64,000 bases of DNA from Choanephora cucurbitarum (Eukaryota > Mucoromycota > Mucoromycetes > Mucorales > Choanephoraceae), in the NCBI GenBank assembly GCA_025331435.1, contig JAIWNI010000040.1, positions 62,001 to 126,000 on the forward strand. Direction: 5' to 3'. Below the pieces are notes generated by a model, which made no database searches, was not told the DNA's origin, and worked only from the letters and a program-made list of their open reading frames with translations. This document shows positions 1 to 11,855 of this stretch, in pieces. The first letter of the stretch is position 1. Each line of letters starts with the position of its first letter. Made by a program: the position numbers and the translations under genes.

Positions 1-772
1 AGTGTCTAGGAGAAGATACTTGATAGTGAAAGCCCTGCTCGAAGGCGGCAATTCTTAACTGATCAATGCGTCGATTAGCGAATGCAAAAGCTTCTTGAAT
101 AGTGATGATATCATAGGATGGCAAAATGTTGTGTATAATATATTCCAGACGACTGTTTTTGTAATCGTTGCCATTGTTCTTGATTCCAGGAGGTCTCATG
201 AAAATGTTTAGTGTTAGTAGTCGAGGTGTATGTGTCAAGGACTTGTCGACAAAATTGACAGGTAATGATACAGGTGAAAAGTAAACTAAGGAGAAAATGA
301 AAAATGACAAAAGGATCATCAAGATGCTAAGGATGCACATCAGAAGGCAGGTCTTCCTTCGACTGAAACAGCAACAAATGGCTCGACGTTCACCCTTTTC
401 GTTTTGATAATAATGAGCATTTGTCCCAAACCATGATTGAACAGCTCCGCATCGTGATTTGAAAGTAAGTAGAGAGGAGGTTGATTTCAAACCATCTGTT
501 ATACTTTCTTCATCTTCATCTGACAAAAGGGGTTCAGACATCGAATTTCTTGAATAGGAAGTGAGAAGAGGTGCAATCTCTTGTTCATTGTGTCGACGAC
601 CATTGGCACTTTGAGAAATTAGTAAGCCTGCATCTTCGAATCCATTATTCTCTGTGTTTGCGTCATGGGTCTCCTTGAGTGACATCTCCATTAAGAGGAG
701 TAAATTTAACAGAAAAAAGAATGAAAGAAAAGCAAGAGAGAGAGGCTGATGATGCATTCTTCTAAAACGCAT
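1..772 (-). CDS. Membrane-anchored endonuclease/exonuclease/phosphatase-fold protein, neutral sphingomyelinase-like (C-terminus outside window)
   Basis: The frame is open from ATG 772 to the left edge, so only about 257 N-terminal residues are visible. An alternative start in the same frame is ATG 691. From 772 the protein begins with a hydrophobic stretch (LSLAFLSFFFLLNLLLLM). An acidic cytosolic-looking region follows, then a Cys-rich basic patch and a second hydrophobic segment (residues about 145-172) before the catalytic fold starts. The fold start carries LLTLNIFMRPPG and DIITIQEAF. The Asn of LNIF and the Glu of IQEAF match the first metal-binding residues of the EEP/DNase I-like superfamily. 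The FMRPPG motif resembles neutral sphingomyelinases, enzymes that cleave sphingomyelin or inositol-phosphoceramides to ceramide. The His and Asp of the active site would lie beyond the edge, so substrate is inferred. If ATG 691 is used, the protein has one membrane anchor (type II). Confidence 0.65.
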   Translation of the reverse strand, partial: MRFRRMHHQPLSLAFLSFFFLLNLLLLMEMSLKETHDANTENNGFEDAGLLISQSANGRRHNEQEIAPLLTSYSRNSMSEPLLSDEDEESITDGLKSTSSLLTFKSRCGAVQSWFGTNAHYYQNEKGERRAICCCFSRRKTCLLMCILSILMILLSFFIFSLVYFSPVSLPVNFVDKSLTHTPRLLTLNIFMRPPGIKNNGNDYKNSRLEYIIHNILPSYDIITIQEAFAFANRRIDQLRIAAFEQGFHYQVSSPRH

Positions 773-1499
773 ACTTCTTGCGATTTACTCCCCGATTTGA
801 TTCAGGAAAAAGTTTTACACTTAAGCGGCCCGTTTCTCTTTGCTTACTTACAATAGAGCGATTTGGCTTTGCTTATTAAGCATGCTGCCTTAAGACAAAC
901 AACATGTTCGAATATTCTGCAAGTTCCCATTTGACATAAACTATGTCAGGTTGCTATGTTTTAGAATGCCCTTGATGATTCAAGTAATCAGCTCATTATT
1001 TAGCATTTGCGTGTTTGATGTCATTGCTTCGAATATGCAGCACTGAAGGTCTAAATCGGAAAAACACTTTTTGACAATTCCACTCCTACGGTTACACACT
1101 GCTCTTAAATATTTCACCGAATCCGAAAGGGCAAAGCTAAAATTAGAGACTGATCTTCATTTAATAGTGTTTGCCGAAATTCAATGCTATCTTCTATTAT
1201 GTTCGTGGAAAAACTGTAGTTTAATTCGCACAGAATTGGTTCAATATCAAGTGTAGACTCTCGAATGAGCACTGCAAGAATATCCATTATTCTACAACTA
1301 GGTTTGCAAAAAAAAAAAACATAACTCATAATTTTCATCTTAATAAATCAAAGCTAGTTTTACCGTCAGGGCCTCATCTCGATTTGATGCTTAGGACTAT
1401 AAAAGCTATCTCAAATGGTTTGAATATTGTATCAAAAGATATCGGCTACCAGTTATTACATTTTGTACTAATAGGGTCTGGACAGTATGTGCTAGCAAT

Positions 1500-1745
1500 C
1501 AGGAGTAATTGTTGTCATTCGTAACCTTATCCTCTCTTTGAACTTTGTTCATAAAAACACCATGCACTTTATCTTTATAACACTCTACAGAGTTGTATGA
1601 GGCAAACTTTAATACTAGCAGTAGAAGATCTCTTTCTTTGGGCTCAAACGACGTTTCTTGATAGTCAAAGCACACCCATTGACCATGAGATTATCAATAG
1701 CGATCTTTGCAACTCTGAGTCCTTCAAATCGGCTGATTACACTGT
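1500..1745 (-). pseudogene. Eroded Tc1/mariner-type transposase fragment
   Basis: Read on the minus strand, the stretch near 1630-1680 encodes GCALTIKKRRLSPKKE before stops. This parallels NNCALTIKKTHVEPKERYS in the transposase at 16.6-17.0 kb and DCALTIKK at about 51.8 kb. DNA similarity to 51685-51930 is visible by eye over about 200 bp, including the shared words TTCTTGATRGTCAAAGCACA and TTATATGAGGC-like/TTGTATGAGGC. Several in-frame stops show it is dead. No terminal repeats were found. Confidence 0.45.
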
Positions 1746-2427
1746 ATATTGCTTTGTTCAAAATCGTTTGTAAATCTTCACTATTTTATTAGGGGAAAAC
1801 CCGATTGTATTCATCATCAAGCATTTTGAATTACCTAGCTTTCTTCTCTTCTTCTTGAACAAGATCTGGCTAGTTTGTTCTTTTCTCGATTGTATCTTTT
1901 TCTTTCTTAAGCTAGTAGCAACATGTATATTTTGATGTATCTAACTCTTTTGCAGCATGTGTAGGGTACAGCTTTGATCGATGATGATTTAAAATTCGGC
2001 AATCTTCATCTTCACTCATCTCTTATGCAACTCCAGAACTATACATCAAAATCGGTAACGTCATCAATTGGAAACTGTATGTTATCAACTTCTGTCTCAA
2101 CTGGCTCGTGTTCATATTCATAAAGGCGCTACTTTTCCTATCTTCCTGAGCAGTTCTAAAACTCATTCGTGTGGGGCTCTTGTAGCTATAAAAGGGCGTA
2201 AATTATTTTCAAGCGATGCGTAATCTCTGTTTACCGAGTATGTAATCTGATCTAGGAACGATATATACTATGGGCATATTTAGAAACATTGTTACTAAGC
2301 ACTTTTGTTTATTGACTAGTATTGATCTGCGAAAAAAAGATTAGGGGCGATGTATGGCATCAAAATCTAGAGAAAAGAAGAACTGCTTTCAAAAAAACTG
2401 GTTCAATTTCGACTACATGGAAAAGAA

Positions 2428-2439
2428 TATATATATAAA
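2428..2439 (+). promoter_or_regulatory. TATA-like element upstream of porphobilinogen synthase
   Basis: The tract TATATATATAAA lies about 190 bp before the chosen ATG at 2627. Its position is plausible for a core promoter if the leader is 100-150 nt. This is assigned from sequence and spacing only. Confidence 0.3.
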
Positions 2440-2473
2440 CAAGTATTGAAAAGAGCATTTTCTAGCTGGTTAA

Positions 2474-3622
<1,149 letters not shown>

Positions 3623-4915
3623 TTCAAATTAGTAACCGAACTTTTTCATGACACACTGTCTAGACATACATATAATCATATAGCATATTTATCTTCTCCC
3701 CCTCTTTCAAATAATTAATCATGGTAAAGAATAAACAACAACCATAAAAGCAACAAGTAGTAGAAAACATCAAAGCCTCATATTGGCAGCTCATTGTTAC
3801 CAAACTTCCAAAGAAAAGTTAGTCTGAAAGCCACAAGGTCTAATACATAACATTCCTATTGCACATCTTAGATTGAAAAAAAAAAGACTATTTGTCAGCC
3901 GAGGATACGGATGCATGTACCTTCAACGCTCTCTTGATTTCAACGCTATTGCGCAACTTTGATCTGCGGTTTGACATAAGACGAAAATGAAAGGATGGTG
4001 TTATTGTGTATGAAGTTATGTTCTCATAGTCAGCTTCGTTTTCATGTGTCTCGTAAAGGCTCTTTAGAATACTATTAAGACTATCCTACTCCAAGTACAT
4101 CGACAGTACGCAGAAACTGCTCGACAAAATACTACATTTATTTGATTAAGACTGGTAACATGCTTTTGTTGAGTAGATCCAAAGTACAGGAGAGAAAGGA
4201 GAGTGTTCTTAACTATGCTAGCTTTTACAAATGCGTTTATACTGATGAGCATTATAACGACTTCATTGTTAGTTTCAGACATCATTATAAATGCTCTATC
4301 TGGCCACTTATCATTGAAGCGATCGCTAATGATATAGATGGTATGCGTGTATAAGGTGCAGTCAGATTCTTCGCATTGTTGCAGTTGGCAATTGTATTGT
4401 ATAGAATAGCTTATGTAAAAAGACACAGATAAGAAATTTATTGAAGACAGATCATCACATACACTATTGAGGTGAGCTGTCATGACTTCAGCCTAAAAAT
4501 TGACAGAAGAAAAAATCTTTACTATAGCCGACAAAACAAAGTCGTTTTGTTTTATGCACATATCTTTCTGTTTATTTGTTGCAGTCCACTGAATCATAAC
4601 CGCAAGACTGATTTTGAAAAAAAAACATATTGTGCAATTCAATTTCTTATAAAGTATGCAAAGTGAGTGTAACCACGAATGCATACTAAGGTGACTCGTA
4701 TAACTTTCTTGGTTATTAGTAACGAAAAATGGCATCATCATGAGCGAAAACTTCTGTAGAAATCTAGTGTGAGTACAAAGGTAACTGAAGCCCGGCGGTG
4801 CGGTTTCCTTTTTAGGTGATATTTACCCTTCTATTTTTTCCTTAAATTATTTTTCTTGCTTTTTCTAATTCCCTTCTTTCTTTCCCTTTTGTTCTCGTTA
4901 TTTTCATTCTTGAGT
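3623..4915. other. Intergenic region with one eroded gene fragment
   Basis: Apart from the SAC3-like fragment at 3888-4085 nothing recognisable was found. The longer open frames between 4064 and 4741 read as Cys/Phe/Ile-rich chance translations. Confidence 0.4.
3888..4085 (-). pseudogene. SAC3/GANP-domain-like coding fragment, probably a relic
   Basis: The minus strand has a 66-codon open stretch that looks coding. It starts right after a TAG acceptor-like site at 4086-4088 and ends in TAG at 3888. It reads DSLNSILKSLYETHENEADY, then ends RSKLRNSVEIKRALKVHASV plus a short tail. From memory of the family, KSLxxLYxx..NEAE(F/Y) and (V/L)RNSxE(I/V)KxA(V/L) are SAC3/GANP motifs. SAC3/GANP is the mRNA-export and TREX-2 scaffold domain. 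Upstream frames to 4490 are broken and AT-rich, and the domain stops before its usual continuation. It is therefore most likely a decayed copy or the last exon of a degenerate gene. It could instead be part of a live gene whose small exons I cannot place. Confidence 0.4.
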
Positions 4916-6481
4916 ATGCCACAAGTTGATCAGAAGAGTATTGTTCGTGTTGTTTTTTCAGCACTTGCCATCGACTTGTTTGCTTTCACGCTCATTTTGC
5001 CATTATTTCCAAGATTGTTAAACTACTATCAAACTGAAGCAGTGGGGAAACAGGTAAAGTACAAGTCAAATGATTAGATGGAAAAAGAGTAATTGCGCGT
5101 GCGTGTGTGTGTATGTTGCATTTACTCATCTGCAATTTCAAGGATACATTGTTGGGTTATGCACTTCAAATCTTAGACAGATTTAAATATTTGATTGTTA
5201 CAAACAAACACTCTTCAGTTAAGGCTGGCGCTGTTGATAAATGGGATACTGTCTTGCTGGGTGGTCTAATTGGATCTTTATTCTCCTTACTCCAATTCAT
5301 CGTATCACCTATGATTGGTCGCTTGAGTGATCGATTGGGTCGCAAGAGAGTCTTGCTTTATACCATGGTAAGATAGACAAAACGATTCATATGTCAACTT
5401 TATTTAATTGATCAAATAGGTTGGTAACATCTTATCTACCTTGATTTGGCTATTTGCCAGAAACTTCAATCTGTTCCTTTTGGCTCGTGTAATCGCTGGC
5501 TTGAGTGAAGGAAATGTTCAAATCAGTACTTCAATCATTTCTGATGTTACTACGCCTGAAAAGAGAAGTAAGAGTTTGGCATTAGTTGGTATTGCATTTG
5601 CACTTGCATTCACTATTGGTCCTGCCCTTGGTGCTTGGTTCGCTTCTATTGATTTAAGCGAACTTTGCCCCTCTTTGGTCCAATTCGGCATTTATCCTTA
5701 TTCAATGGCTGCATTAGTTGGGTTAGTTCTTTTATCCATTGAAACTTTTTACCTGTACATAGCACTTCCTGAAACACTTCATTATCGCCAAATGACAGAG
5801 CAACAGGCTCAACCAAAGCCTAAGCAACCCATCACACTTGCTATGATTCACCGTCGTTTATTGGACTTGACTTATTTGAAACGCATCATGTGTGTCTTTT
5901 CATTCTTGTTTTCCGGTATGGAATTCACTCTGGTGTTCTTGACATTTGATGTACTGGATTACAGTCATATGCAACAGGGCAAGCTTTTGTGTTATATGGG
6001 TGTCATGTCTGCATTGATTCAAGGCGGCTATGTTAGACGCCGCGTTCAGTCAGTAGGCGAGAAAATGATTGCTGTTCAGGGTATGGTTGCCTGTGTTTTA
6101 GGTCTTTACTGCTTGGCACATACTGTCAAGACAAACCAGCCTGTATACTGGTTATACGCCGGTGTTAGTTTACTCTCATTTACTTCTGGAACTGTTGTAA
6201 ACTGTTTGACGAGCTTAGCTAGTCTGCAATGCCATGAGGAGCATGTCAAGACTTCGGATGATCCTTTGACAAAGGGTCGCGCTATGGGAGAATTCCGTAG
6301 TTATGGACAATTAGGTAGAGCCATTGGCCCTATTGCTACTTGTGGATTCTACTGGGTTTTCGGCCCAGGTGCTTGTTACGCTTTTGGCGCCTTAGCTATG
6401 GTGGGATGCACTTGGACTACTGTCTTGACAGCTCCTTCAAACAAACCTGCCGTCAAGAAAAACACTCAAAAGACTGAATAG
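4916..6481 (+). CDS. Major facilitator superfamily transporter, MFSD10 (TETRAN)-like
   Basis: Three exons are 4916-5053, 5143-5367 and 5420-6481, all phase 0, giving 474 residues. The introns are short and start GTAAAG and GTAAGA. The chosen ATG opens [20 protein letters not shown] and leads into helix 1. The MFS signature between helices 2 and 3 is [33 protein letters not shown] before it and [18 protein letters not shown] after it closely resemble animal MFSD10, as I remember that family. About 12 hydrophobic segments can be counted. MFSD10 exports organic anions, and some related carriers export drugs. The substrate here is unknown. Multidrug-type MFS is the alternative, but the match around helices 2-5 favours MFSD10. 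Confidence 0.85.
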
Positions 6482-7575
6482 TCAATTTCATGCTATTATA
6501 TATTTATAGAGCAATATACTGTAAATACAAATCATTTTATCTTTAAACTTGTAATCGAAACACACCTTAGTTAATTGCTTACCGTAATTTTGGTCCTGCT
6601 AAAGCAGACTGACTCATTCTTTAATCTGATTCTAAAATCAAGTTACCAAAGAATGCTTTGGCTTTTTCTATTCCTTGTTGCAAAACACATGGAATTGAAA
6701 TTGAGACTATTGTTACTTGTTTCTTAGAAAAGGATTTCTATAATTTAGTTTGGTTTGAGTGCTCAATATCCTGCTTAGTGAAATAGCAGTGCTGCAGTGT
6801 ATATGTTTTGTATTGAGTAGCTATAGAAGAAGCGGCAATGAATATACTTTGTCTACTTTTGAACATATTATACTGAACATATCTCAAACACGTATGACAG
6901 TATACACAAATTGTTTTAAAGAATTACTAGAAAAAGTTGAGCAGTAAAAAAAAGGTAAGTAAATTGTATGAAGTTGCCACCTGCCACGTAGTAAGTTCCT
7001 TGCTGGTATTACATGTAGCAAATCGAAGTCTGAGGATCATGAGGTGACTGTTGCCTATCATAAGTAACCAAGAAGCCTCAATTTTATCATTACAAACTAT
7101 GCTTTGAAGACACTCAATCGCAGTTTTTATTTTTATGAAATACTTAAGTTGGCGAGCTAACAAGGTAAACACAACCTGTCAATACAAAACCACTTGTCCA
7201 TTAGTCAAGTCAATAACAGCAAGTTGTTGGCCACAATAATTGACTTGACTTGCACAACAAAATAACTGCTCAAGAGATATAGCCTGTCAATTACTCCAGT
7301 TCTTTAGGCTTTTGTTTTGATCTATAACAATGCGCCTTAGTCATCTTAAGGAAAAAAAGAACATATCATTCCTTGAAACAAATTGGACTACTCCTATAAT
7401 ACGTGTCCATATCTTCAAACTATCATAAGCAATCAAGATCGAACACCATTTCAGGGCCAGCAATGCTTCTCTTTCATTGATAAAGAAAAAAGGCATGTAC
7501 AAATAGTAAGTAATATTTATGTACTGTATTAAATGTATGTATATGTAAATGCGTTAAGCAAAAGAAATAGAAGGA
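6482..7575. other. Intergenic region between convergent MFS and SHO1 genes
   Basis: AT-rich sequence without a recognisable gene. It contains a perfect 12-bp inverted repeat AGTCAAGTCAAT / ATTGACTTGACT at 7203-7214 and 7239-7250 with a 24-nt loop. Confidence 0.5.
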
Positions 7576-8619
7576 TTACTGGAACTAATTTTGAAAAGAG
7601 AGTTGATTTGTTAGTCATTTGAATCGAACAAAAGTACAATATAAACTTACGTAGTTACTAGGAACAATACCAGTGGTACCGTCTTGCTTGCGAGCTTGCC
7701 ACCAGTTTCCTCTCTTATCCAAAATATCCAATACTTCATTCTTGGAGAAAGATAGTTCATTAGGGTCTTCAGCACTTGCTTGATCTAAACAGAGGAAGTG
7801 AGTAAGTTCTCCTGGAATAAAATTCAGATCTACTTACAGCTGTGCAATGCAGTGGCTTGCTCAAAATCTCCAACAGAAGAGCCGTCTCCAATGCTTTCTT
7901 CATCATTGACACCATGACGAGGCAATTCCTTATTATAGTTCTTATTGTGATGGCCATGATGAGCGCCACCAGCAGGACGAACAGCGTTAGTGAAGCGCTG
8001 ACCAAAATTAGTAGCACCATTGCCAGCAGCGCCCCAGCTTCCACCGCTCATACGAGTTCCACCACCAGGAGCAGTCAGTTCTAATGCCCAAATGAACTAA
8101 AGATTGCGTATGTTAAAGAACAAGGGATCGATTTGTCTCGGATTTTTTTAAGATTTGCATGATTTTTCAAGAGATTTACCTGAACAATAATTAGAATGAC
8201 AGAACCTGCAGCAGCAGCTCTAGCACCACCTTCAGCATTACGGTCTAATGTGTATTGGCAAAGCCAGGTCAAATAGACGAGACTGATGGCCATGAGTAAG
8301 TAGGCCTAAACATCAATTAATTCAACTTGTCAGCTGCTTTGGATAAACTAAATCTCACCATATTGCGATAGGGGCCAAATTTGTTAATTCCTAGCAACAC
8401 AATGGTGCCTACGACAACAACCAATTCAAAAATAATGATCCACCAAGCGACCCCATGGAATGCAGCAACACAAGCACCAATAAAGAGAATGAGCCAAGCA
8501 GCCTATGTAAAATATAAATCATTATCCCTATTCCAACATTCAATGCAAAGACTTACAGCTGCTAAAGCAGCAGTGATAGCAATTAATGGACTGGTCAAAG
8601 TATGATTGTATTCTTCCAT
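7576..8619 (-). CDS. SHO1: Osmosensor adaptor SHO1, four TM helices plus SH3
   Basis: Six exons on the minus strand are 8557-8619, 8359-8502, 8180-8305, 7838-8096, 7651-7784 and 7576-7584. Phases are consistent and the product is 244 residues. SHO1 sits in the plasma membrane and recruits MAPK components (Pbs2 in yeast) of the HOG pathway through its SH3 domain. Four hydrophobic helices lie in residues about 8-115. They include WLILFIGACVAAFHGVAWW and VILIIVQFIWALELT, followed by a Gly/His-rich linker. The SH3 domain near the C-terminus shows ALHSYQASAEDPNELSFSKN and the canonical GNWWQARKQDG and GIVPSNY. The length is short next to the yeast protein (367), mainly in the linker. The last exon adds only FQ and the stop. 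Its intron has a good TGACTAAC branch point. Reading through instead would add a different short tail. Confidence 0.93.
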
Positions 8620-8888
8620 AGTATTAATTTATTTTGTAAATGTAAAATGAACGAAGATAAAAAGGTATAACGATGCATCAAAATGTATCTTCATATAGCA
8701 TCTATAACTGGGGGTTCACATCCTTACATCATTTTATGATTCGATCGACACACAACCACATGAGTACATCTTATCCAGTCAACTCTCACACAACCACACA
8801 TACATAATATTGTCTTAGAAAAATTAGTTATTTTTTATTGCTGGCCAAGAAATTTGTGACAGACAAAAGTCTTTGAACAAAAGGAACC

Positions 8889-9479
8889 TTAACGGTACTA
8901 TATAGAGAAGTGAGTTTTACCTTGCCAATTGCAAATCTAGCAAACAAAGCTAATTCTTACCTTGTGGAAACCAATGTCACTGGCGTATTCACGGAAACAT
9001 TGACGACAGATGTTCAAGTTGTACTTGCGGATCAAACCAGCACGGTGAGCACAGACACGACTAAAAAGGAAACCCTGTTTAGTTTTCTTTTCTTTGTAGT
9101 AGTTCTTCTGCCATTTTGTTTTTTTTCATTCGTTCATTCCGTTTTTTTTCTTTCCACTGTGTTTCATTAATATGTGCTCAGCATCGCCCTTATTTGAATT
9201 TAGAAAAGGTTTCTGCTGTAATATGAAATAGGTAATATCGTCATCTAGCAAGTGTGCTTGTACATATCAACTGCAAGCAATAATAGGCGTTGGGCTGGTG
9301 TTGTTGCTAATATCATTTTTTTTTCGTTCCTGTTTGTTCTAAGGGCGAAGCTGAGCCATACTATAAAACACTAAAAAAAAAAACTGAAAGAGAAAAGACA
9401 AGGAAAAATATACTCACCATTGACGAGAGCCCTTACCGTAGGACTTGGGGTGAGAGTTCCAAACGTTAGCGTGAACCAT
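8889..9479 (-). CDS. RPS29: Small ribosomal subunit protein uS14 (RPS29)
   Basis: Three exons are 9418-9479, 8961-9060 and 8889-8897, giving 56 residues, the usual cytosolic uS14 length. The protein begins [20 protein letters not shown]. The zinc site CRVC....CRQC is complete only after splicing, since its first Cys codon spans intron 1. The chain ends [13 protein letters not shown]. It binds 18S rRNA in the head of the small subunit. Intron 1 is 357 nt, several times longer than the other introns here, and holds a long inverted repeat (see separate entry). The last exon is nine nucleotides (Tyr-Arg-stop) after a CTATATAG acceptor. The C-rich frame readings of this locus on the plus strand are shadows. 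Confidence 0.95.
9176..9356 (-). other. 181-nt inverted-repeat/structured segment inside RPS29 intron 1; possible intronic ncRNA
   Basis: Two 17-nt arms, 9176-9192 (GCTCAGCATCGCCCTTA) and 9340-9356 (TAAGGGCGAAGCTGAGC), pair with one mismatch. They enclose about 147 nt. Flanking TATG/CATA extends the pairing with one bulge. In the transcript sense further nested pairings are visible inside: TAGCAA/TTGCTA and TGCTTG/CAAGCA. A GATGACG word, loosely like a C box, and an ACA two nucleotides after the closing stem are present. No full C/D or H/ACA set could be assembled. A small intron-hosted RNA such as a snoRNA is one reading. A MITE inserted in the intron is the other, because the arms could be terminal repeats. 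Confidence 0.4.
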
Positions 9480-10790
9480 TGTAATATATGGGAGTCAGAG
9501 AGAAAGAAAGAAAGGAAAAAAACCACAAAAGAGAAAAAATTGGCTTGTTGATATCACTGATTTGCCCGCTCTTGGAAAAAATTTTCACCTAAGTATCGTT
9601 TGCTGAATACGAGAATGAGGGGCTTAGCTCCTTACTGGCTGATTGGCTCAAATGTCAAGCAGTCGCGTGACTATTCGTTGGCTGATTTACTTATATTGTC
9701 TTGTGTATGAGTTTGAATATTGACAGATGTGACGATTAATCGTTTTTTTAGCTATTCGTTTCGCCTTCTTCCTTTATTCTCTTAATATCACAGCTTAGCA
9801 TACTTTAATTGCACTTGTCTATTTATTCTTCACATCTACGCCCCAACTGAGATCATTAAGAACACTGAGTTCACCGAGCCTCTTTCAAGATATGCTGATT
9901 ATGTTGTTTTGACAAGTTTTTTTTTGTTAAAAATGAAGAGAAAAAGGTACAACTAATATTTGACTAAGTTCGATATACAAAAAAGAAAGTCCATGTCTCT
10001 CAACTAGGCAGAATCTATTTATATTGCATTGTTTGATCTTCCAATAAGGGAGACTTAGTTTTTGACGCATAATGTTTGATCTTTTGTCACATCTTAACAA
10101 CTTCAAATTTCATGCGCATTTCAGCTTGTCATAAATAAGTTTGGCTTCCTTATCAGGTGCAGTTTTCTTGTTAGTACTGAACTTTGCCATAACTACTCAG
10201 TAGCGAACGAGCTCAACAAAAGCAACGGTTTTACGCTTAGAAGTGCTGAGGTTGCTAAACGTTTGTATGAAATCAGAGAAAGAGGAACTTAGAGAAGCTT
10301 AGCCTTAGATGGAAAAGCTGTTCTGTGAAAGATCTAAGCTGTAAAAAGCTGTGAAAAACGCGTTCTAGAAAAGCTTCAAGCCTTGGAGACGATGAAGCTG
10401 TGGTCTTCATTTTACAATGGTGTTTAATCAGATAAGCTTTTATTTAAGGGTATGATATCTACCTTTTCGTTTGCTCAATTTCTTTGTCTTGCAATTTTCT
10501 TGAAACTAACAAGCTCTCAATGTCTCCTGCAGAAATAGCACCAAAAGCAAGACTGAGACTAGTGGCGTCAAGTGAGCTTGCACCTACACCAACAACTTTT
10601 TAATGTTAGCAGGGACTAAAGAACTAGTTATAGTTGAGTCTCTCATGTGGCAGCTGTCAAAGTAAAGGCAAACCTTATAAGAAGGTTAATAGCCACATGT
10701 TTGTAGCTTTTATATTTCTCAGAAAGGTCCAAAGAAAGCTGAATCTCATCTTTTTTGTATCGTCAATCTTTTGGCAGATAGATTCAACAC

Positions 10791-10943
10791 TCAGTGATAA
10801 AACTTTGCGAAAGCGAACGGTATTAGTATTCCCATTTCACATATCCGGATGCGCTGTTTTAGTCTTTGTAGATCTATTTTGGCTTGCAAATACGCGAAGT
10901 GAGAATGCTGATGTCGTTCGCTTTCGCAAAGTTTTATCACTGA
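10791..10943. mobile_element. 153-bp MITE with perfect 29-bp terminal inverted repeats
   Basis: The left arm 10791-10819 begins TCAGTGATAAAACTTTGCGA. The right arm 10915-10943 is its exact reverse complement and ends TTTTATCACTGA. The 95-bp centre has no coding capacity. This is the structure of a non-autonomous DNA transposon, and the CAGTG outer end is Tc1/mariner-like. I could not identify a convincing target-site duplication: flanks are ...CAACAC and ATTGAG..., so the family is not fixed. The repeats differ from those of the element at 16.07-18.10 kb. Confidence 0.75.
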
Positions 10944-11506
10944 ATTGAGCTGTTGCCTAAATTTTTGTCTTGAGAAAAGACTACATTTTAAGCTACAAGA
11001 TGTTCTCATTATGAAAACTAGTCAACACTATTTTTATCTGCCTAACAAATTCATTATTGTCCCCTTTCCACTTAAAAAAAATTGTTTTTTGAAACTACCA
11101 AAATGCCTAGACCTGTATTTCGTGTTTCGGAAATTGTTGATAAAGCATTTTATTCCCTGTAAATCTTAAAAAAAAAGTGGAAACTGTGATGTGTATTTCA
11201 AAACTTAAACAAGACAGACCTAGCTATTCAAACTAGAGAAAGTTAGATCTTGGTTTCATAGCCAGTACATAATCGAATTACCTAAGTTCACTCGAAATCA
11301 ATTTAATGAAACGACTGTAACTGCTAAATGTCAAAGAAGCAGAATTAGTGCCGTAGAATCAAGCAATCCATACCCAATATCAATGGTTGTACAAAACAAG
11401 ATCCGTCTTATGCAGACAATAAGATACATATTTGATCTCAGCCATAGACGATCGATTCAAAACAAAGCAATGAAAAATCTCAATTCTCAAACCTATAACA
11501 ATATAA

Positions 11507-11855
11507 TTACGTAACTCCAGTCAACTCCTGACCTTCTTGTAACAGACTCAGTTTTTCAATAATATTGATTAGAGTCACAAAGAAAGCAATAGGCACACAT
11601 ACTTGTGCTGCCCATGTACTTGGAAATACAAAATCTAATGAAGATTCAAGTATACAAAAGACCTACGTAGCGTATGTAAGTGTAGAGGAAGCATGGAGTT
11701 CTGAATAAAGTAATTAAGAGCAAGCTTGCCTTGGCATTGATGCAAGAATAGCAGTTATGTTTTATGACGATTTGGGTATTTGCAAAATATACCCATATCG
11801 CCCAAAAAGTAGTAAGACATGCTACCATCAGTATTGACATAGTACGTACTTTCAA
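11507..11855 (-). pseudogene. Eroded multi-pass membrane protein fragment of unknown family
   Basis: Two adjacent minus-strand stretches look coding. The first (about 11663-11840) reads SILMVACLTTFWAIWVYFAN and later LLLITLFRTPCFLYTYIRYV. The second (11507-11635) reads DFVFPSTWAAQVCVPIAFFV, continues TLINIIEKLSLLQEG and ends in TAA. Together they would make about three membrane helices. They lie in different frames separated by only about 27 nt, too short for a normal intron, and I found no convincing upstream exons. A frameshifted, decaying gene is likeliest. I do not recognise the family. Confidence 0.3.

Noticed and set aside
4064..4483. 139-codon minus-strand frame between HEM2 and the MFS gene
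   Set aside because: Its translation is Cys/Ile/Ser-rich with no motif and runs out of frame with the SAC3-like fragment. Treated as chance.
10110..10190. Short minus-strand frame MAKFSTNKKTAPDKEAKLIY...
   Set aside because: Only about 26 codons, no recognised family, no neighbouring exon found.
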